Source: Hedera helix
Lineage: Eukaryota > Streptophyta > Magnoliopsida > Apiales > Araliaceae
Direction: 5' to 3'
Assembly: GCA_947179155.2 (NCBI GenBank)
Contig: OX359264.1
Location: 7,021,501-7,085,500 of the forward strand
Length of the DNA stretch: 64,000 nucleotides
Shown here: positions 45,776 through 56,637 of the stretch, one piece after another
How positions within the stretch are numbered: the stretch's first letter is position 1
How the letters are laid out: each line of letters starts with the position of its first letter
Position numbers and translations under genes: made by a program
The notes under the pieces: model-generated
The model's input: only the letters and a program-made list of their open reading frames with translations
Told to the model about the DNA's origin: nothing
Database searches by the model: none

Positions 45776-46867
45776 ATGGATTTCGTGACGGGTCTTCCCA
45801 AAGTTTCTCAAGGCTTAGATGCAATTTGGGTCATCATAGATAGATTGACAAAATCCGCTCATTTCTTGCCTATACGAGAAAACTTTTCACTTGAACGTCT
45901 TGCCGGTATGTACATAAATGAGATCGTGAGATTACATGGCATGCCAGTTTCCATAGTATCTGATCGAGATCCTAGATTCACTTCTCGCTTTTGGATCAGT
46001 CTACAAAAAGCTATGGGCACTGAACTACATTTTAGTTCTGCATACCATCCTCAAACGGACGGACAATCGGAAAGGACGATCCAGACCCTCGAAGATCTTT
46101 TGAGACTTTGTGTATTAGACTTCAAAGGAAGTTGGGATAAGTACTTGTCATTGGTGAAATTTTGTTACAACAACAGTTACCAAGCAAGCATAGGCATGGC
46201 TCCATTCGAGGCTTTGTATGGAAGGAAGTGCTGCTCTCCAGTATGTTGGAATGAGGTAGGAGAAGCAAAATTGTTGGGACCCGAGTTGGTACGCTTGACA
46301 ACAGAAAAGATCCAAATGATCCGACAACGAATACAGACCGCACAAGAACGACAAAAGTGGTATGCTGATCTTCATCGGAGAGATGAAAGTTTCAACGTCG
46401 GAGATCATGTATTCTTACGTGTTTCTCCATGGAAAGGGGTTACGAGATTCAGAAAGAGAGGAAAGCTCAACCCTCGATTTATTGGCCCATTTGAAATCCT
46501 CGATCGAATAGGAACCGTAGCCTACAGACTAGCCCTACCACCAAGTATGTCTCGCATCCATAACGTTTTTCACATATCTATGTTACGTAAATATGTGAAG
46601 GACCCAAACCACGTCATTGAGTTAGAACCAGACGTTATAGCAGAGGATTTAACGTACGAGGAGGTACCTGTTAAGATCCTAGATAAGAAGGAACAGATCC
46701 TACGCTCAAAAGTTATACCTCAAGTTAAGGTTTTATGGAGGAACCAAGATACTGAGGAAATGACTTGGGAGCTAGAATCTGAGATGAAATCTAAGTATCC
46801 TTACCTCTTCGATATGCCAGGTACGTCAATTTCGGGGACGAAATTTCATAAGGAGGGGAGGTTGTAA
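45776..46867 (+). CDS. Integrase core and chromodomain-like tail (open frame)
   Basis: An uninterrupted 363-codon frame from an internal ATG (MDFVTGLPKV). All three catalytic acidic residues are present: Asp2 (MDFVTG), Asp in VSDRDPRFTS (about residue 62) and Glu in GQSERTIQ (about residue 98). The C-terminal region follows (FNVGDHVFLRVSPWKG, KLNPRFIGPFEILDRIG, IHNVFHISMLRKY). It ends in a chromodomain-like tail (VKVLWRNQDTEEMTWELE) as in Tekay-type chromoviruses, where this module is thought to target insertion. In the element it is part of pol, so this is a fragment and not a stand-alone gene. It is the best preserved integrase in the window. Confidence 0.85.
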   Translation: MDFVTGLPKVSQGLDAIWVIIDRLTKSAHFLPIRENFSLERLAGMYINEIVRLHGMPVSIVSDRDPRFTSRFWISLQKAMGTELHFSSAYHPQTDGQSERTIQTLEDLLRLCVLDFKGSWDKYLSLVKFCYNNSYQASIGMAPFEALYGRKCCSPVCWNEVGEAKLLGPELVRLTTEKIQMIRQRIQTAQERQKWYADLHRRDESFNVGDHVFLRVSPWKGVTRFRKRGKLNPRFIGPFEILDRIGTVAYRLALPPSMSRIHNVFHISMLRKYVKDPNHVIELEPDVIAEDLTYEEVPVKILDKKEQILRSKVIPQVKVLWRNQDTEEMTWELESEMKSKYPYLFDMPGTSISGTKFHKEGRL

Positions 46868-47609
46868 GACCCCGAATTTTATGAAATATAAATTTTTTTT
46901 TTTCTTCATATATATTTTCATGAAACAGTAAGTGGTTAAATTGATAAAGTTACAAGTTAAGGATGATATGTGTAAATTATATTATGTCGGACAATATTCT
47001 TTTGGTCGGGGAATATTCGTTCTGTCGGGGAATATTCGTACGACGGCGCCGTACGAACCAATCATTGGTGGACCCCACAAAGAATAATTGTCGGGTATAG
47101 AAAATGACATAAATAATTTTTGAAATGGTCAATGGTACTATTACTTTTAATTGTTAAAATATCTGGTGGTAAAAGAATAGTAATATACTGTATTACAAGT
47201 AACATACGGTATTGCACAGTAGCACACGGCATTGCACAGTGTTTCGTATTATTAAACTGATAAAGTGGTTATCGTACAATATTTGACTTTATTGTCACAT
47301 GCACAATAATTCATGTTATTAAATTGATAATTGTCACAGTAGCATATGCACAGTAATTCACATTATTGAATCAATAATTGTCATGACACAGTAACGTAAT
47401 CTTTCTTTTGCATACTTTCTGCATTATTGTTATCTCTATTATGGTGTTATTTAAACAGTTGTATTTCATTAATTAATTGACTTGATATCTAACTCAGAAA
47501 GCCAACTACACTGTATTTATAACAATTAGTCATAATAATGAATAAGTGTAAATTATTGTTCAATAATTGAATTGATAAAGTTATTTGTTTACAATATAAA
47601 GTTAGGTGA

Positions 47610-47880
47610 TATAAAATGAATGGTATAGATTAAAGATAATATAGAATTTAAAATGGATGGTGTAGATTAAAAGATGATCTTTAAATGAATGGTTTAGATT
47701 AAGGAAATCTTGAAAGATGAAATGAATGGTATAGATTAAAGATAATATAGAATTTGAAATGGATGATGTAGATTAAAAGATGATATTTAAATGAATGGTT
47801 TATCTTAAAAGATGAAATGAATGGTATGGATTAAACATTATCTTGAAATGAACGGTTTGGATTAAATTAGGAAATCTTGG
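47610..47880 (+). repeat. ~106-bp tandem repeat upstream of the LTR TATA box
   Basis: GAATGGTATAGATTAAAGAT recurs at 47618 and 47724 (period 106), with weaker partial units (ATGAATGGTTTAGATTAA) in between and up to 47880. It ends about 30 bases before the TATA box, so it occupies the enhancer position of U3. Confidence 0.7.
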
Positions 47881-47909
47881 TTATGATAAGATTTTTGGCT
47901 ATAAATAGA

Positions 47910-47917
47910 GGCCTTAA
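47910..47917 (+). promoter_or_regulatory. TATA box in the 3' LTR
   Basis: TATAAATA followed by GAGGCC. Transcription would begin around 47940. The copy that should drive the element is missing, because the 5' LTR is truncated. Confidence 0.65.
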
Positions 47918-48184
47918 CTTAAGGATTTTTCATAAACTTCCTTACTTGTTCTTTCTTTCTCTCTCTAAATACTTCTTGTGAAAGTTTTCTCTAAGTGTGC
48001 TTAAGTCATCTTGAGTATTTGTGAAGATTTATAAGTGTACGTGTACTGTTCAAGTTAATCAACCTCATTTAAATCAATATCCAGTCACGTGTTAAGGTAA
48101 AGGATTATCATTATTTGATTCTCGAAAATAATACCGTTTCTTTCTTACTCATAAGATGTGTCATTTATTTCCATGTATTAATTT

Positions 48185-48475
48185 GTGGGAATAACCTTAC
48201 GATGCGAAGTATCGCCTGTTGGTGAATAACCATTCGTATTCATTCCTTATTAATCTCTGAGAATAACCTTACTGCGCGGATTACCGCCTGTTTGGTGAAT
48301 AACTCTTCGTATTCAATTTTTTATTAAATTGTGGGAATAACCTTACGGCGCGGATTACCGCCTGTTGATGAATAACCTTTTGTATTCATTCCTTATTAAT
48401 CTCTGAGAATAACCTTACTGCGCGGATTACCGCCTGTTTGGTGAATAACTCTTCGTATTCATTTCTTATTTGTCT
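48185..48475 (+). repeat. Four-copy ~72-bp tandem repeat with dimeric order in the LTR
   Basis: GAATAACCTTAC begins units at 48189, 48261, 48335 and 48407. Copies 1 and 3 (GTGGGAATAACC) and copies 2 and 4 (CTGAGAATAACC) match best, so the array is a ~146-bp dimer duplicated once. Each unit contains a GCGGATTACCGCCTGTT block. Confidence 0.85.
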
Positions 48476-49833
48476 CTTGTGAAAATAATTTGTCTACACG
48501 AATTATCACATGACACTTTTATTGCATATTCGTTTATAATATCATTTTCTTTCATATTCGTAAGTGATATTATTTTCCTTTATACTCATAAAGAATACCA
48601 TCTTTTTCATCTTCCATTATTCAAACTTATTATAGTTAGGGATATTAATTTCCTTCACCTTTTGTTAATCAAACCTGCTACGGTAAGGGATATTATTTTC
48701 TTTCATACACCTAAATCAAAACTTATTATGGAACTATTGCTTCTATAATTCCTGAAAATATTATATGTTCCATAATAGTTGCACTTCATCATTTCAATTG
48801 AACCATCCTATTTACGTGAACCTTTCTATTGAACTGTAACCGTTATTCTGAACTGTGGATCTTGAATATCATTTTTAAATTTCACTCCACATCATGTTGA
48901 CAATTTGGACATTATTTGAATCTGTACAAAGTAAAATTCTGATACTTATTGTTTATCCCGTTTCTTCTGTTCATCATTTATATCATTCTAATCATCCAAA
49001 ATCAAGTTGTTGTGAATATCTGTGGCCGGGGGCATAGATGCGATATAATTGTTGAACAGATGATAGGTTAAAGGCGATATAATAGGTTAAAGGCGATACA
49101 TCTATTCGGTGTCTTTTATGGCACGTGGTGAATGTTCTCTTTGGCCTGTAGTGCAAAGATGAACTGTTGTTTGGTATGATTATGACCAAAGGCTGAATCT
49201 GGTATAATCATGACCGTTGGTGTTATATTGAATGTCTTTGGCCCGTAGTGCAAAGATAAACTGTTGATCTGCATGATTATGATCAGGAACTGTGAATTGT
49301 ATTATCTTGACTAATGGTATTTCAGATGATAAAAGTTGATGATGTTTTTCCTAAAAAGAAAACCGAGTGGACATTATAGTCTGCATTATTCTTCTAATAG
49401 ATTGCTCATTTCGCTGCTATTATTGATCTGAACATTGTTTAAGAATTTAACTGCAGTTTTTGATATAAACCTTGTAGTCTATTGTATTCTATCAAGAACT
49501 CAACTGTTGAAGACTAATGATAATTTATTCATCATTATCTTAGTCATGATATTCTTTACTGGGCTATTTGAGCTCACCCTTTCTTTTGTTCCATTGTTTT
49601 TCAACAGAAGATGGAAACGTAGCTGGGTCTAGCCGGGGAATAGAGTGAGAGTCTGAGGAATAGCTATCGTAGTCTTCACGCGTTGTAAAATAGTGTGATA
49701 ATAATAGTGAAGACTTAGTTATGTATTATTATACACTGTATTGTTGAACGTTGTTCTACCTTATAATAATTTTGTTGTAGTCTTTTGACGACTCAAGTTT
49801 GGGCTGTATGGGCCCAGATTTGGGGGCGTCACA

Positions 49834-50549
49834 GAAAACGTCCAAGCATAACTGGTATTCAACTTGGATTTTACAAGTTTGATTCTTCGGAGAAAAAATT
49901 CAAGAACATTCTCAAGATCATAAAGGAAGTAGGGTTCTTTGAATGTTTAGGATCTAACACCAAGGTCTACTCAGATCTGGTGAAAGAGTTCTATCTGAAT
50001 GCGATGGTTAATGATGGGGTTCTACTTACAAAGGTGAGAGGAACAAGTATGAAGTTAGGGGCTACAGAAATTAACAAATGTCTAGACTTTATCAATGAAG
50101 GTCTAACGACACTTGAAGAAGTATTGAGGTTGATGGGCTATGAAAAGAAACCCTATCTCAACGGCATAAACAAGAAGGAGTTTCCCAAAAAATATGAGTT
50201 CTTGTCATAGATTATTGGGAAGTGTATCTTGTGCAAGGACACCGCACATGATACTGTAAGTGACTTACAAATACAAGTCATGACTGTAATCATCATGAAG
50301 CAAAATATAAACTTTGGAGTTGTGTTACTTGACTGGATAGCAAAGTTGCTAGAAGAAATGAAGAAGAAGAAGAAGAAGAAGAAGAAGAAGAAGAAGAAGA
50401 CGACTTTGGAAAAGCCTGTTTCAAAGGTTTACCATGGGAGATTCTTAAGTATTATTCTGAAGAAGAAGTTGAAAAGTAAAATCAGGGATGATGAAGGAGA
50501 AAACTTGAATGTCAACAAGGTAATGTCTCCCAAATTGTTTGACAACTAG
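49834..50549 (+). pseudogene. Second Sirevirus: ORF3 domain part
   Basis: Immediately after the gypsy LTR, the text reads as a plant-transposon ORF domain: KEVGFFECLGSNTKVYSDLV, KEFYLNAMVNDGVLLTKVRG and so on. This parallels ORF3 of the first Sirevirus (VVYPSLLKQFFGNM ... DTLITFVQNKTL). A stop at 50208-50210 breaks it, and the continuation (50229-50549) runs into a Lys-coding GAA microsatellite at 50358-50401. The N-terminal portion is lost to the left of 49834. Function is unknown. Confidence 0.7.
50358..50401 (+). repeat. AAG/GAA trinucleotide microsatellite
   Basis: About 14 uninterrupted AAG units, translated as a Lys run in the ORF3 frame of the second Sirevirus. Confidence 0.95.
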
Positions 50550-50686
50550 AAGAAAAACCCCATGAAAAATAAAAAGATTAAGGATATCTGACAGCAGTAG
50601 CAAAATGTTTCCAATTCTGGCAAAAGGAAAAAGAAAGCTAATTTGATGAAAAATGAATTACTCAGTTAAATGATTCTCTGTCCACA

Positions 50687-51253
50687 TTGACGAAGTCCAA
50701 GAAAAAGGTAAAGGTTAAGAAAGCATTATCAAAGGTTGCTATGAAAAGATCACCTATCACTAAAGAGGAATCTGAAGAGAAGGTCTCTAAAACACCCGTC
50801 TCTAACCCTGTAAAGAGTAACAGAGGACGACAGACGTTGAAGGCTCCTAACAGCAAAACTAGTGAAGGTGTTTCTCCTAAGTTTATCGATCTTAATAATA
50901 ATGATGAAGAAGATGAATCTATTGGAATAGGAAGAAGAAACAAAGGCAAACGGAAGATGATCACTTTAATTTCCAGTGATGATGATAATGAAGAGACTAA
51001 GAAGGTTGTTGAACCTAAATCTTCAAAAACTAAAGCTGTGACGGCAAGTGAACATGACCCAGAGGATAAATATGATGATATGTCGACTAAACAGGCCTTA
51101 GTACCCGAAGAAAAAGAAAGGAATAAAGAAGCCTTAGCTGAGACTAAAGATGAGTCAAAGCCTAATAAAGTAGTTGTTAAAGAAATTGATTTTGAAGAAG
51201 TTAATAAAGAAGAAAAGTTAAAAGAATTGGCTGATGAGTCAACTGGAGTGTAG
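50687..51253 (+). pseudogene. Second Sirevirus: Lys/Glu-rich low-complexity ORF3 part
   Basis: A 188-codon open frame of very charged, Ser/Lys/Glu-rich text (RSPITKEESEEKVSKTP, IGRRNKGKRKMITLISSDDD). It looks disordered, with possible basic nuclear-localisation-like clusters. It continues the ORF3 region after frame breaks near 50549-50687. No conserved domain recognised. Confidence 0.5.
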
Positions 51254-51375
51254 AGGAAATGGTTATGAAAGAATCAAGTTTAGAATCAAAGAAAAACAGA
51301 GAAAATGGAAATAAGATAAAGAAATAAAAGAAAATTAATAAGAAGAAAGAGGGATAAGCAAAGAATGGATATGAG

Positions 51376-51759
51376 TTGGAAACACAAGGAGTACCTAAAT
51401 ATGCAAATAAAGAACCAGTAGGTTGCCCTGCTCCATACCAAACAACTACATTACCCTCTAGAAGAATTCGAAGAAGAATAATACTAGAAGCATATGAAGA
51501 TCTAAATGTTGTTTTACCTGAAAAATGGGTAGATCATGGAGATGAACAGATCAGGGTGGTATCAATAGCCACTGAGGATCTATTGAACAAGTTTCAAGAT
51601 ATAGAATTGGAATGTACTACAGTGCTATACAATTCTAAAAGTCAGCAGTTAGCATACTTTTACCCATGGATGCCTTGGTTAAAGGTGATTTCAATTGGAG
51701 ATGAAAGTTTTCTCAGTTGGTGTTTATCAAACTTTTCAAACCTAAAGATGATCTCTTAG
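51376..51759 (+). pseudogene. Second Sirevirus: further ORF3 fragment
   Basis: A 127-codon open frame downstream of the charged region (LPSRRIRRRIILEAYEDL, PEKWVDHGDEQIRVVSIA). No family recognised. It lies in the same strand and region as the other ORF3 pieces and is probably a fragment of one long ORF. Beyond 51760 the sequence decays, with coding-like fragments to about 52600. Confidence 0.4.
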
Positions 51760-52400
51760 AACTTTTCAAGAGTTCAATCTTATTCAATTAAGATAATAAA
51801 AGATACCAGACATTTCAAAGTTTATAGACATGTTGAAGGTACACTTACATCCCATACTACCTTCTTGAAAGTATGTCCAAGTCTGTTTCTAAGGATGTGT
51901 CAACCAAGTCTGATGCCGTAAAACAAGTGGTCGTAGAGCACCCTAAATCTACGACTGAAAAAGCCAAATTTTCTTAAGTTAGCACAAACACTTAAACAAG
52001 CAAACAATCCTCACCCAAAATTCCTCAAACATCACATGAAATTCAATTTGACATCTTTTTTTTCATCACATAATGACTTCTTTAATATAGTCACAACCCT
52101 TGACAATATTTGCAAGAGTGAGAAACCAAATTCCTCTATCACAACTCCATCAGATTAGTCTTTCAAACTTCATCAAACAGCTCAAACATATATGAATTCT
52201 ATAGAGCAACAAAGAATAGAATCCCTGAACTTATAGAAGAAAAATGAACAATCCATTCAAAACCTCTAAAAGAACGTGGCCGATCTCACTCAGTCCCTCA
52301 CACATAAAATCAAACTCAGTCAATAGGAGATAAAAATAGAAATTGAAAGCTCTTCATACTTGATTGAACAACTCATTAACCATGCCTAATATCTATCTCA

Positions 52401-52990
52401 ATTAATTGATGACAAAAAAGGGGGAGAGATAGAGGAGAAGATTTATGAAGAGAAAGACTCAAAAGTAGAAGCTAACAAAGAAAGGAAAGGAGCCAGTAAT
52501 TGAAGGGGAGATAGAATAGGAGAAAGAGGCTGATGCTGAGCAGGAACATGGACAGGAAAATGCTGAACAACAAAAAGAATAAGAAGAAGTTGCAGCATGA
52601 GAAAGAGCACCACCAAACAGGGAATGTATTTTTTTTAAGTAAGGAAGAAAGTTATGTTTGTGGTATTAGACGTTAATTTTTTGGTTTCTTAAACTGTTGT
52701 GGTATGTATGTCTTAAGACATTCTGTATGATTTTTTTTACTTGGTTGAATGATTGCTAGATAATTTTAAATTATGTTGAATGATATTTGAATGCCATATT
52801 GAATGCACATCATTATATTCATATTTGCTGGTTTGAGCAATACAGTGGCGTATTGCTTAATGGACTTTATTTAATTGATTAAACGATATGCTATAGTATT
52901 TTTGTCATCATCAAAGAGGAGGAGATTGTTAGGAATTTGCTTATAGATTGAAAAGTTGATCTATTGAGGGGGAGATTGTTAAGAATCTAC
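52401..52990 (+). other. Second Sirevirus: repeated polypurine tracts and start of 3' LTR
   Basis: Three tracts are visible: GACAAAAAAGGGGGAGAGAT (52411-52430), CATCATCAAAGAGGAGGAGA before TGTTAGG (LTR start candidate 52927), and TTGAGGGGGAGATTGTTAAG (TGTTAAG at 52977). The ATCATCAAA...GGAGATTG layout is characteristic of Sirevirus 3' ends and sets the strand as plus. Confidence 0.75.
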
Positions 52991-54440
52991 ATAAGATTAC
53001 AATTGTATGAGATTTGATGATGAAATATTTAAAGTACATTTGTAATGTTAAGTATTGTAAAGTCCTTGAGGAACATATGTACAAGGACTTATAATAGTAT
53101 GATCAAACTTGTTAGGTTGATCTTTAAGCTAATATTATGTATAGATTGATAAGGTCAAAATGTTCGTAAAGTTACTTAGCATGTTCGTAAAGTATTTACT
53201 AATCGTAGAGTATCTTGAGCTCGTAAGACAGCAGTCGGGATCGTCAAGAAAATGCGTAAGCTATCTGAGCAATCGTAGAATAAGTCTTGAAGCTGTCGAA
53301 GCAATCTTGAAATATCCTAAAGTACCTCTGTTGAATAGCAGTGTGAAAGTTATTAGTAGAGCACTCTAGTAGTTCTAAAGAAACAAAAGCATCTAAAGTA
53401 TTAAAGTCAGAAACAGTATAATATTAGGAACGTAGAGTTGTATCCGTAATCGTAAAGCTATTATCATAATAGATACCAAAGCTGGAAAAGCTATTTAAGA
53501 GAAGAAGTTCACGGCGTCTGCTTCAGCATCGTAGTACTGCTAAAAGTATTTAGAGAATAAATAGAAGGTTGCTAAAAGTATCATGAATTAATTATTCGAA
53601 GAGCAAACAAGAGAACAGACAGTAGAGTAGAAGTCAAGTTAACAATCGTAGAGCAAATATAAAGCTCAATTCTATGAATCTCATCACTCTACTATCATCA
53701 AAGTTCGTAGAGCACATTTATGTTTGACAGAGAAGAATGGCAAATGAAACATTGCAATATTGAAGGTCCAAAAGCATCTAACAGTGTATCCTTGAAGAAA
53801 GATTGAAGATCAGATAAATGTGTCTAACAGCTATTTTTAAAGGGATGATATATATCCGTTGGGAAACAAAGTTGTAGTCTAATATGACCAACCAAAAACA
53901 TCCTAACACAAGTACAGAAAGACAACATCAAGGATACTAAGATATCTATGCCATAAAATGCTCCAACGGACACTTTACAACGGGAAAATGTCAAGCCTAA
54001 ATGCAAAACTTAGTAGCCTATCAAGGATGATCATGGGTAGCTGTTAAGTACTAGAAGGAGTCAAGCGTCAATGTCAAAGCTCAACAATATCAAAAAGATG
54101 ATCATAACCAAGCTTCTAAGTACCAGAAGATGAACAAGCTTAAATGTTTTCTTAGCAGCACATCCAACAAACATCAACAAATAGGAATTGGGGTAAGAGG
54201 ATCCTAATCTTAGTGACCAAATTAGGGTCAAAAGATCTTGGTCTTAATGACTCGAAGGAACCTTAGTGGTTCAATTATAAAATGGTATGAGGGATCTTAT
54301 CCTTAATGGATACTTGGTCAGTGGAGTAAAAGAGTAGAGTATGAGTTGTTCAATCTCTGAACCACTTAAAAATATCCTTTGTTATTTACTTTACGTCATT
54401 TACGTTATGCATATTATACTATTGTATCTGCTATGTGTTT
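52927..54440 (+). mobile_element. Second Sirevirus: 3' LTR (right end uncertain)
   Basis: AT-rich, non-coding sequence following the polypurine tracts. Between 53160 and 53720 the word CGTA(A/G)AG recurs about eight times (for example 53165, 53185, 53204, 53434, 53452, 53648, 53706), as a dispersed U3 motif. The right boundary is near 54440, where gypsy RNase H coding text begins. No target-site duplication could be confirmed. Confidence 0.6.
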
Positions 54441-55130
54441 GCTCATCCACAAGACTAAATTCAGGCGCTCACAGACTTTATGGTAGAACGTATATTTTCT
54501 AAAGAGGACACGAGACTTATTCCCGAGGGGAAGGTTGAACTGATAGTTAGAGGCAGACAGCTTTATCTTCTACTTAGACCATGTATATGGATGGTTCCTC
54601 CACAGCTAATGATAGTGGTGTGGGGGTTATCTTGACCAACCCAGATGGCTTTAAGGTTCAGCAAGCAATCAAATTCAAATTCAAGGCCACAAACAACGAA
54701 GCAGAGTACGAGCACGATTTTGGCAGGTTTAAGATTAGCTTGGAGTTTAGAGGCTCGAAGTGTCCTTATTTTTAGTGATTCTCAAGGTGGTCAAGCAGAT
54801 CCAAGAAGAATATGAAACTCGGGGGGGGGGGGGGGCAAGGGTGGCAAAGTATTTAGCTAGGGTAAAGATGTTGCTACTTTGGTTCGAGTCCTACTCTATT
54901 GAGGGTGTAGAACAGGGCAATAACACTATGGTTGATGCCCTCTCAAAACTGGCTGCTACACAGGAGGAGTCTTTTGGAGGCTTTATTTATTTGGAGATTC
55001 TGAACTAACCTAGCATTTTTAAGAAGGAAGTGAAGTATTTGGAGAGATCAAATTGTTAGCTCACATCTTGCTTAGACTATTTGGCAGATGGAAAGTTACC
55101 TCCGAATAAGTTTTTGGCAAAGAGGATCAA
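54441..55130 (+). pseudogene. Tat-lineage gypsy RNase H region
   Basis: It begins with text typical of the segment before the extra RNase H of Tat elements (ALTDFMVERIF, near 54467). RNase H follows (MYMDGSSTANDSGVGVIL, KFKATNNEAEYE) and the tail VDALSKLAATQEE. Frameshifts occur near 54540 and 54760, and a 15-base G run at about 54821-54835 disrupts the frame. It continues to ADGKLPPNKFLAKR at 55125, where a solo LTR interrupts the reading frame. The upstream gag and RT are absent. Confidence 0.78.
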
Positions 55131-56632
55131 TGATAGGGTTAAATTATATGTCATTTTTATTCCCTAATACTTAGTTTTTATATTTATTGTGTGCTTAAAT
55201 GTTTAATTATTTAGCTTATTTTGGTTTTAATAGGTTTTATAGGATTTTAGTTAATTTATGTTAATTTAGGTAATTTTATAGTATTTTTATATTTCTTTTT
55301 ATTTATGTGTTTTTATTTATTTTTAGTGTTTTAGGTGTTTTATTTATTATTATGTGTTTTTATTATTTTTAGTATTTTTATATTATTTTTAATTATTTTA
55401 TATTTTATTTTGTAGGAAAAATAAGCTTTTGGGGCATTTTTGTAAATTCTGCAAAGACCGGGGGCAATTCTATAAATTCCGGAAAAGAGGCCGACCGCGC
55501 AATGCGCGGAAATGAAGCAACAGGAACGAAACGGCGTCGTTTCGGTTCATGGCCGCGTAATGCGCGGGCTGGCGTGCGGTCACTGTAGCGAGTGCCTTGT
55601 TTGGTTGCGCGTTAATTGGCCAGAAACAGAATTATTCGCGAATTTTACTACTTTTTGATTTCAAATTGGATTTTAATTCCAACTAGGGTTAGGATAATAA
55701 TTATTTTTCTTTTTCTTTTATTTTTGTTTCTATTTTAAGTCTTATTAGGGTTTGGAAAGTGTACTTCCAACTAGGGTTAGGAGGATTTTGGAGCCTATAA
55801 ATAGAGGGCTTGAGACACAATGTAACATACAACTCTCATTAGAATAAAAATTCTCTCTTCTATTCTTTAGTGTTCTCTACAATTATGAGTAGCTAAATTC
55901 TTTTTCTTGGTTTAAGTGATTGAAGTAATCAAGATTTATACACTGTAAAATCTAATTTATTTTAATTGTTCAATTTATATTTTGATTATTGAATATTCTT
56001 CTATGCCTAATTTTATGATTGGTTTGTTTAATTACTAGGAGGCCTACTAGTTTATTATTCATATTAATCTACTACTATTTGTGAAGCGACTAAGTTTAAT
56101 AATTGTTTTGCAGATCAAAAGATTATTTTATCTTAGGAAGAATATTCATCTAAATTAAATGCAAACACGTGGCTTGTGTTGTTTAGTTCAACGATCTCTC
56201 TAATTCTTTATGCTGCTATTAAATTAAATCTTTAGCACGTACCGGAGGTTATTTAATAGTAAAGGTATTTAGACCACGTGGCTCTACTTATCTAAAATTA
56301 AGGAGAAAAATTATTCCACCTACGAGTAGTTCTTTCTACGGTGAATCTTCAAAATATTAATTGATTTATTTTTGCATCAGTGATCAGTTGTAAATTCTTG
56401 ATGGTGGATGTTAACTTAAACCAAGGCTTTTTCTTCTTATTTATTTCTTGCATATTTATTTTTGTTAGTTTTATTTAAATTATTTCTTTGATTCAAAAAC
56501 CCCCCAATTCTTGTTTGTAAAAACATAAAATTAAATTAATCATTCTCTGTGGGATCGACTCTTACTTCCACTACTACATATTTATTTTTCCAAAGTAAGA
56601 TTTTATTTTTGGGTGCTTGCGACATCACACCA
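55131..56632 (+). mobile_element. Solo LTR (1502 bp) inside Tat integrase, TSD ATCAA
   Basis: It starts TGATAGGGTTAAATT and ends GACATCACACCA, flanked by ATCAA at 55126-55130 and 56633-56637. Removing it and one ATCAA restores the frame between FLAKRI and HRSAYFCLIDGDLYR, which proves an insertion. It contains a TATA box (TATAAATA, 55796-55803) and the CTGTGGGATCGACTCTTAC block near its 3' end. No coding content. Confidence 0.9.
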
Positions 56633-56637
56633 ATCAA

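Larger units (their letters stand above)
42785..49833 (+). mobile_element. Ty3/gypsy chromovirus (Tekay-like) with truncated 5' LTR
   Basis: A plus-strand element with a 546-bp remnant of the 5' LTR (42785-43330), primer-binding site (43333-43344), gag remnant, protease, a pol region lacking the RT core, intact integrase with chromodomain-like tail, polypurine tract and a full 3' LTR (46863-49833). The two LTR ends align over 546 positions without net length change, with about 10 differences by eye (~2%). It is therefore young, yet structurally crippled. Truncation of the 5' LTR also removes the promoter. The 3' flank is the ORF3 region of a second Sirevirus. Confidence 0.88.
46863..49833 (+). 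repeat. 3' LTR (2971 bp) of the gypsy element, with preceding PPT
   Basis: The polypurine tract (AAGGAGGGGAGG, about 46850-46861) is followed by TGTAAGACCCCG at 46863. The LTR ends GGGGGCGTCACA at 49833. A TATA box (TATAAATA) lies at 47910-47917. Two internal tandem repeats are annotated separately. The coding-like frames at 48470-48748 and 49435-49632 lie within the LTR and are not genes. Confidence 0.9.

Noticed and set aside
48185..48475. CRISPR-like regular repeats
   Set aside because: Units are 72 bp with no unique spacers and lie in a gypsy LTR of a plant genome.
53160..53369. 69-codon plus-strand frame in the second Sirevirus LTR
   Set aside because: Produced by repeated CGTAAAG words in non-coding LTR sequence. 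No protein family.
54821..54835. Poly-G run as a G-quadruplex regulatory element
   Set aside because: It is a homopolymer expansion inside a dead RNase H frame. It may even be a sequencing artefact, and no context supports regulation.
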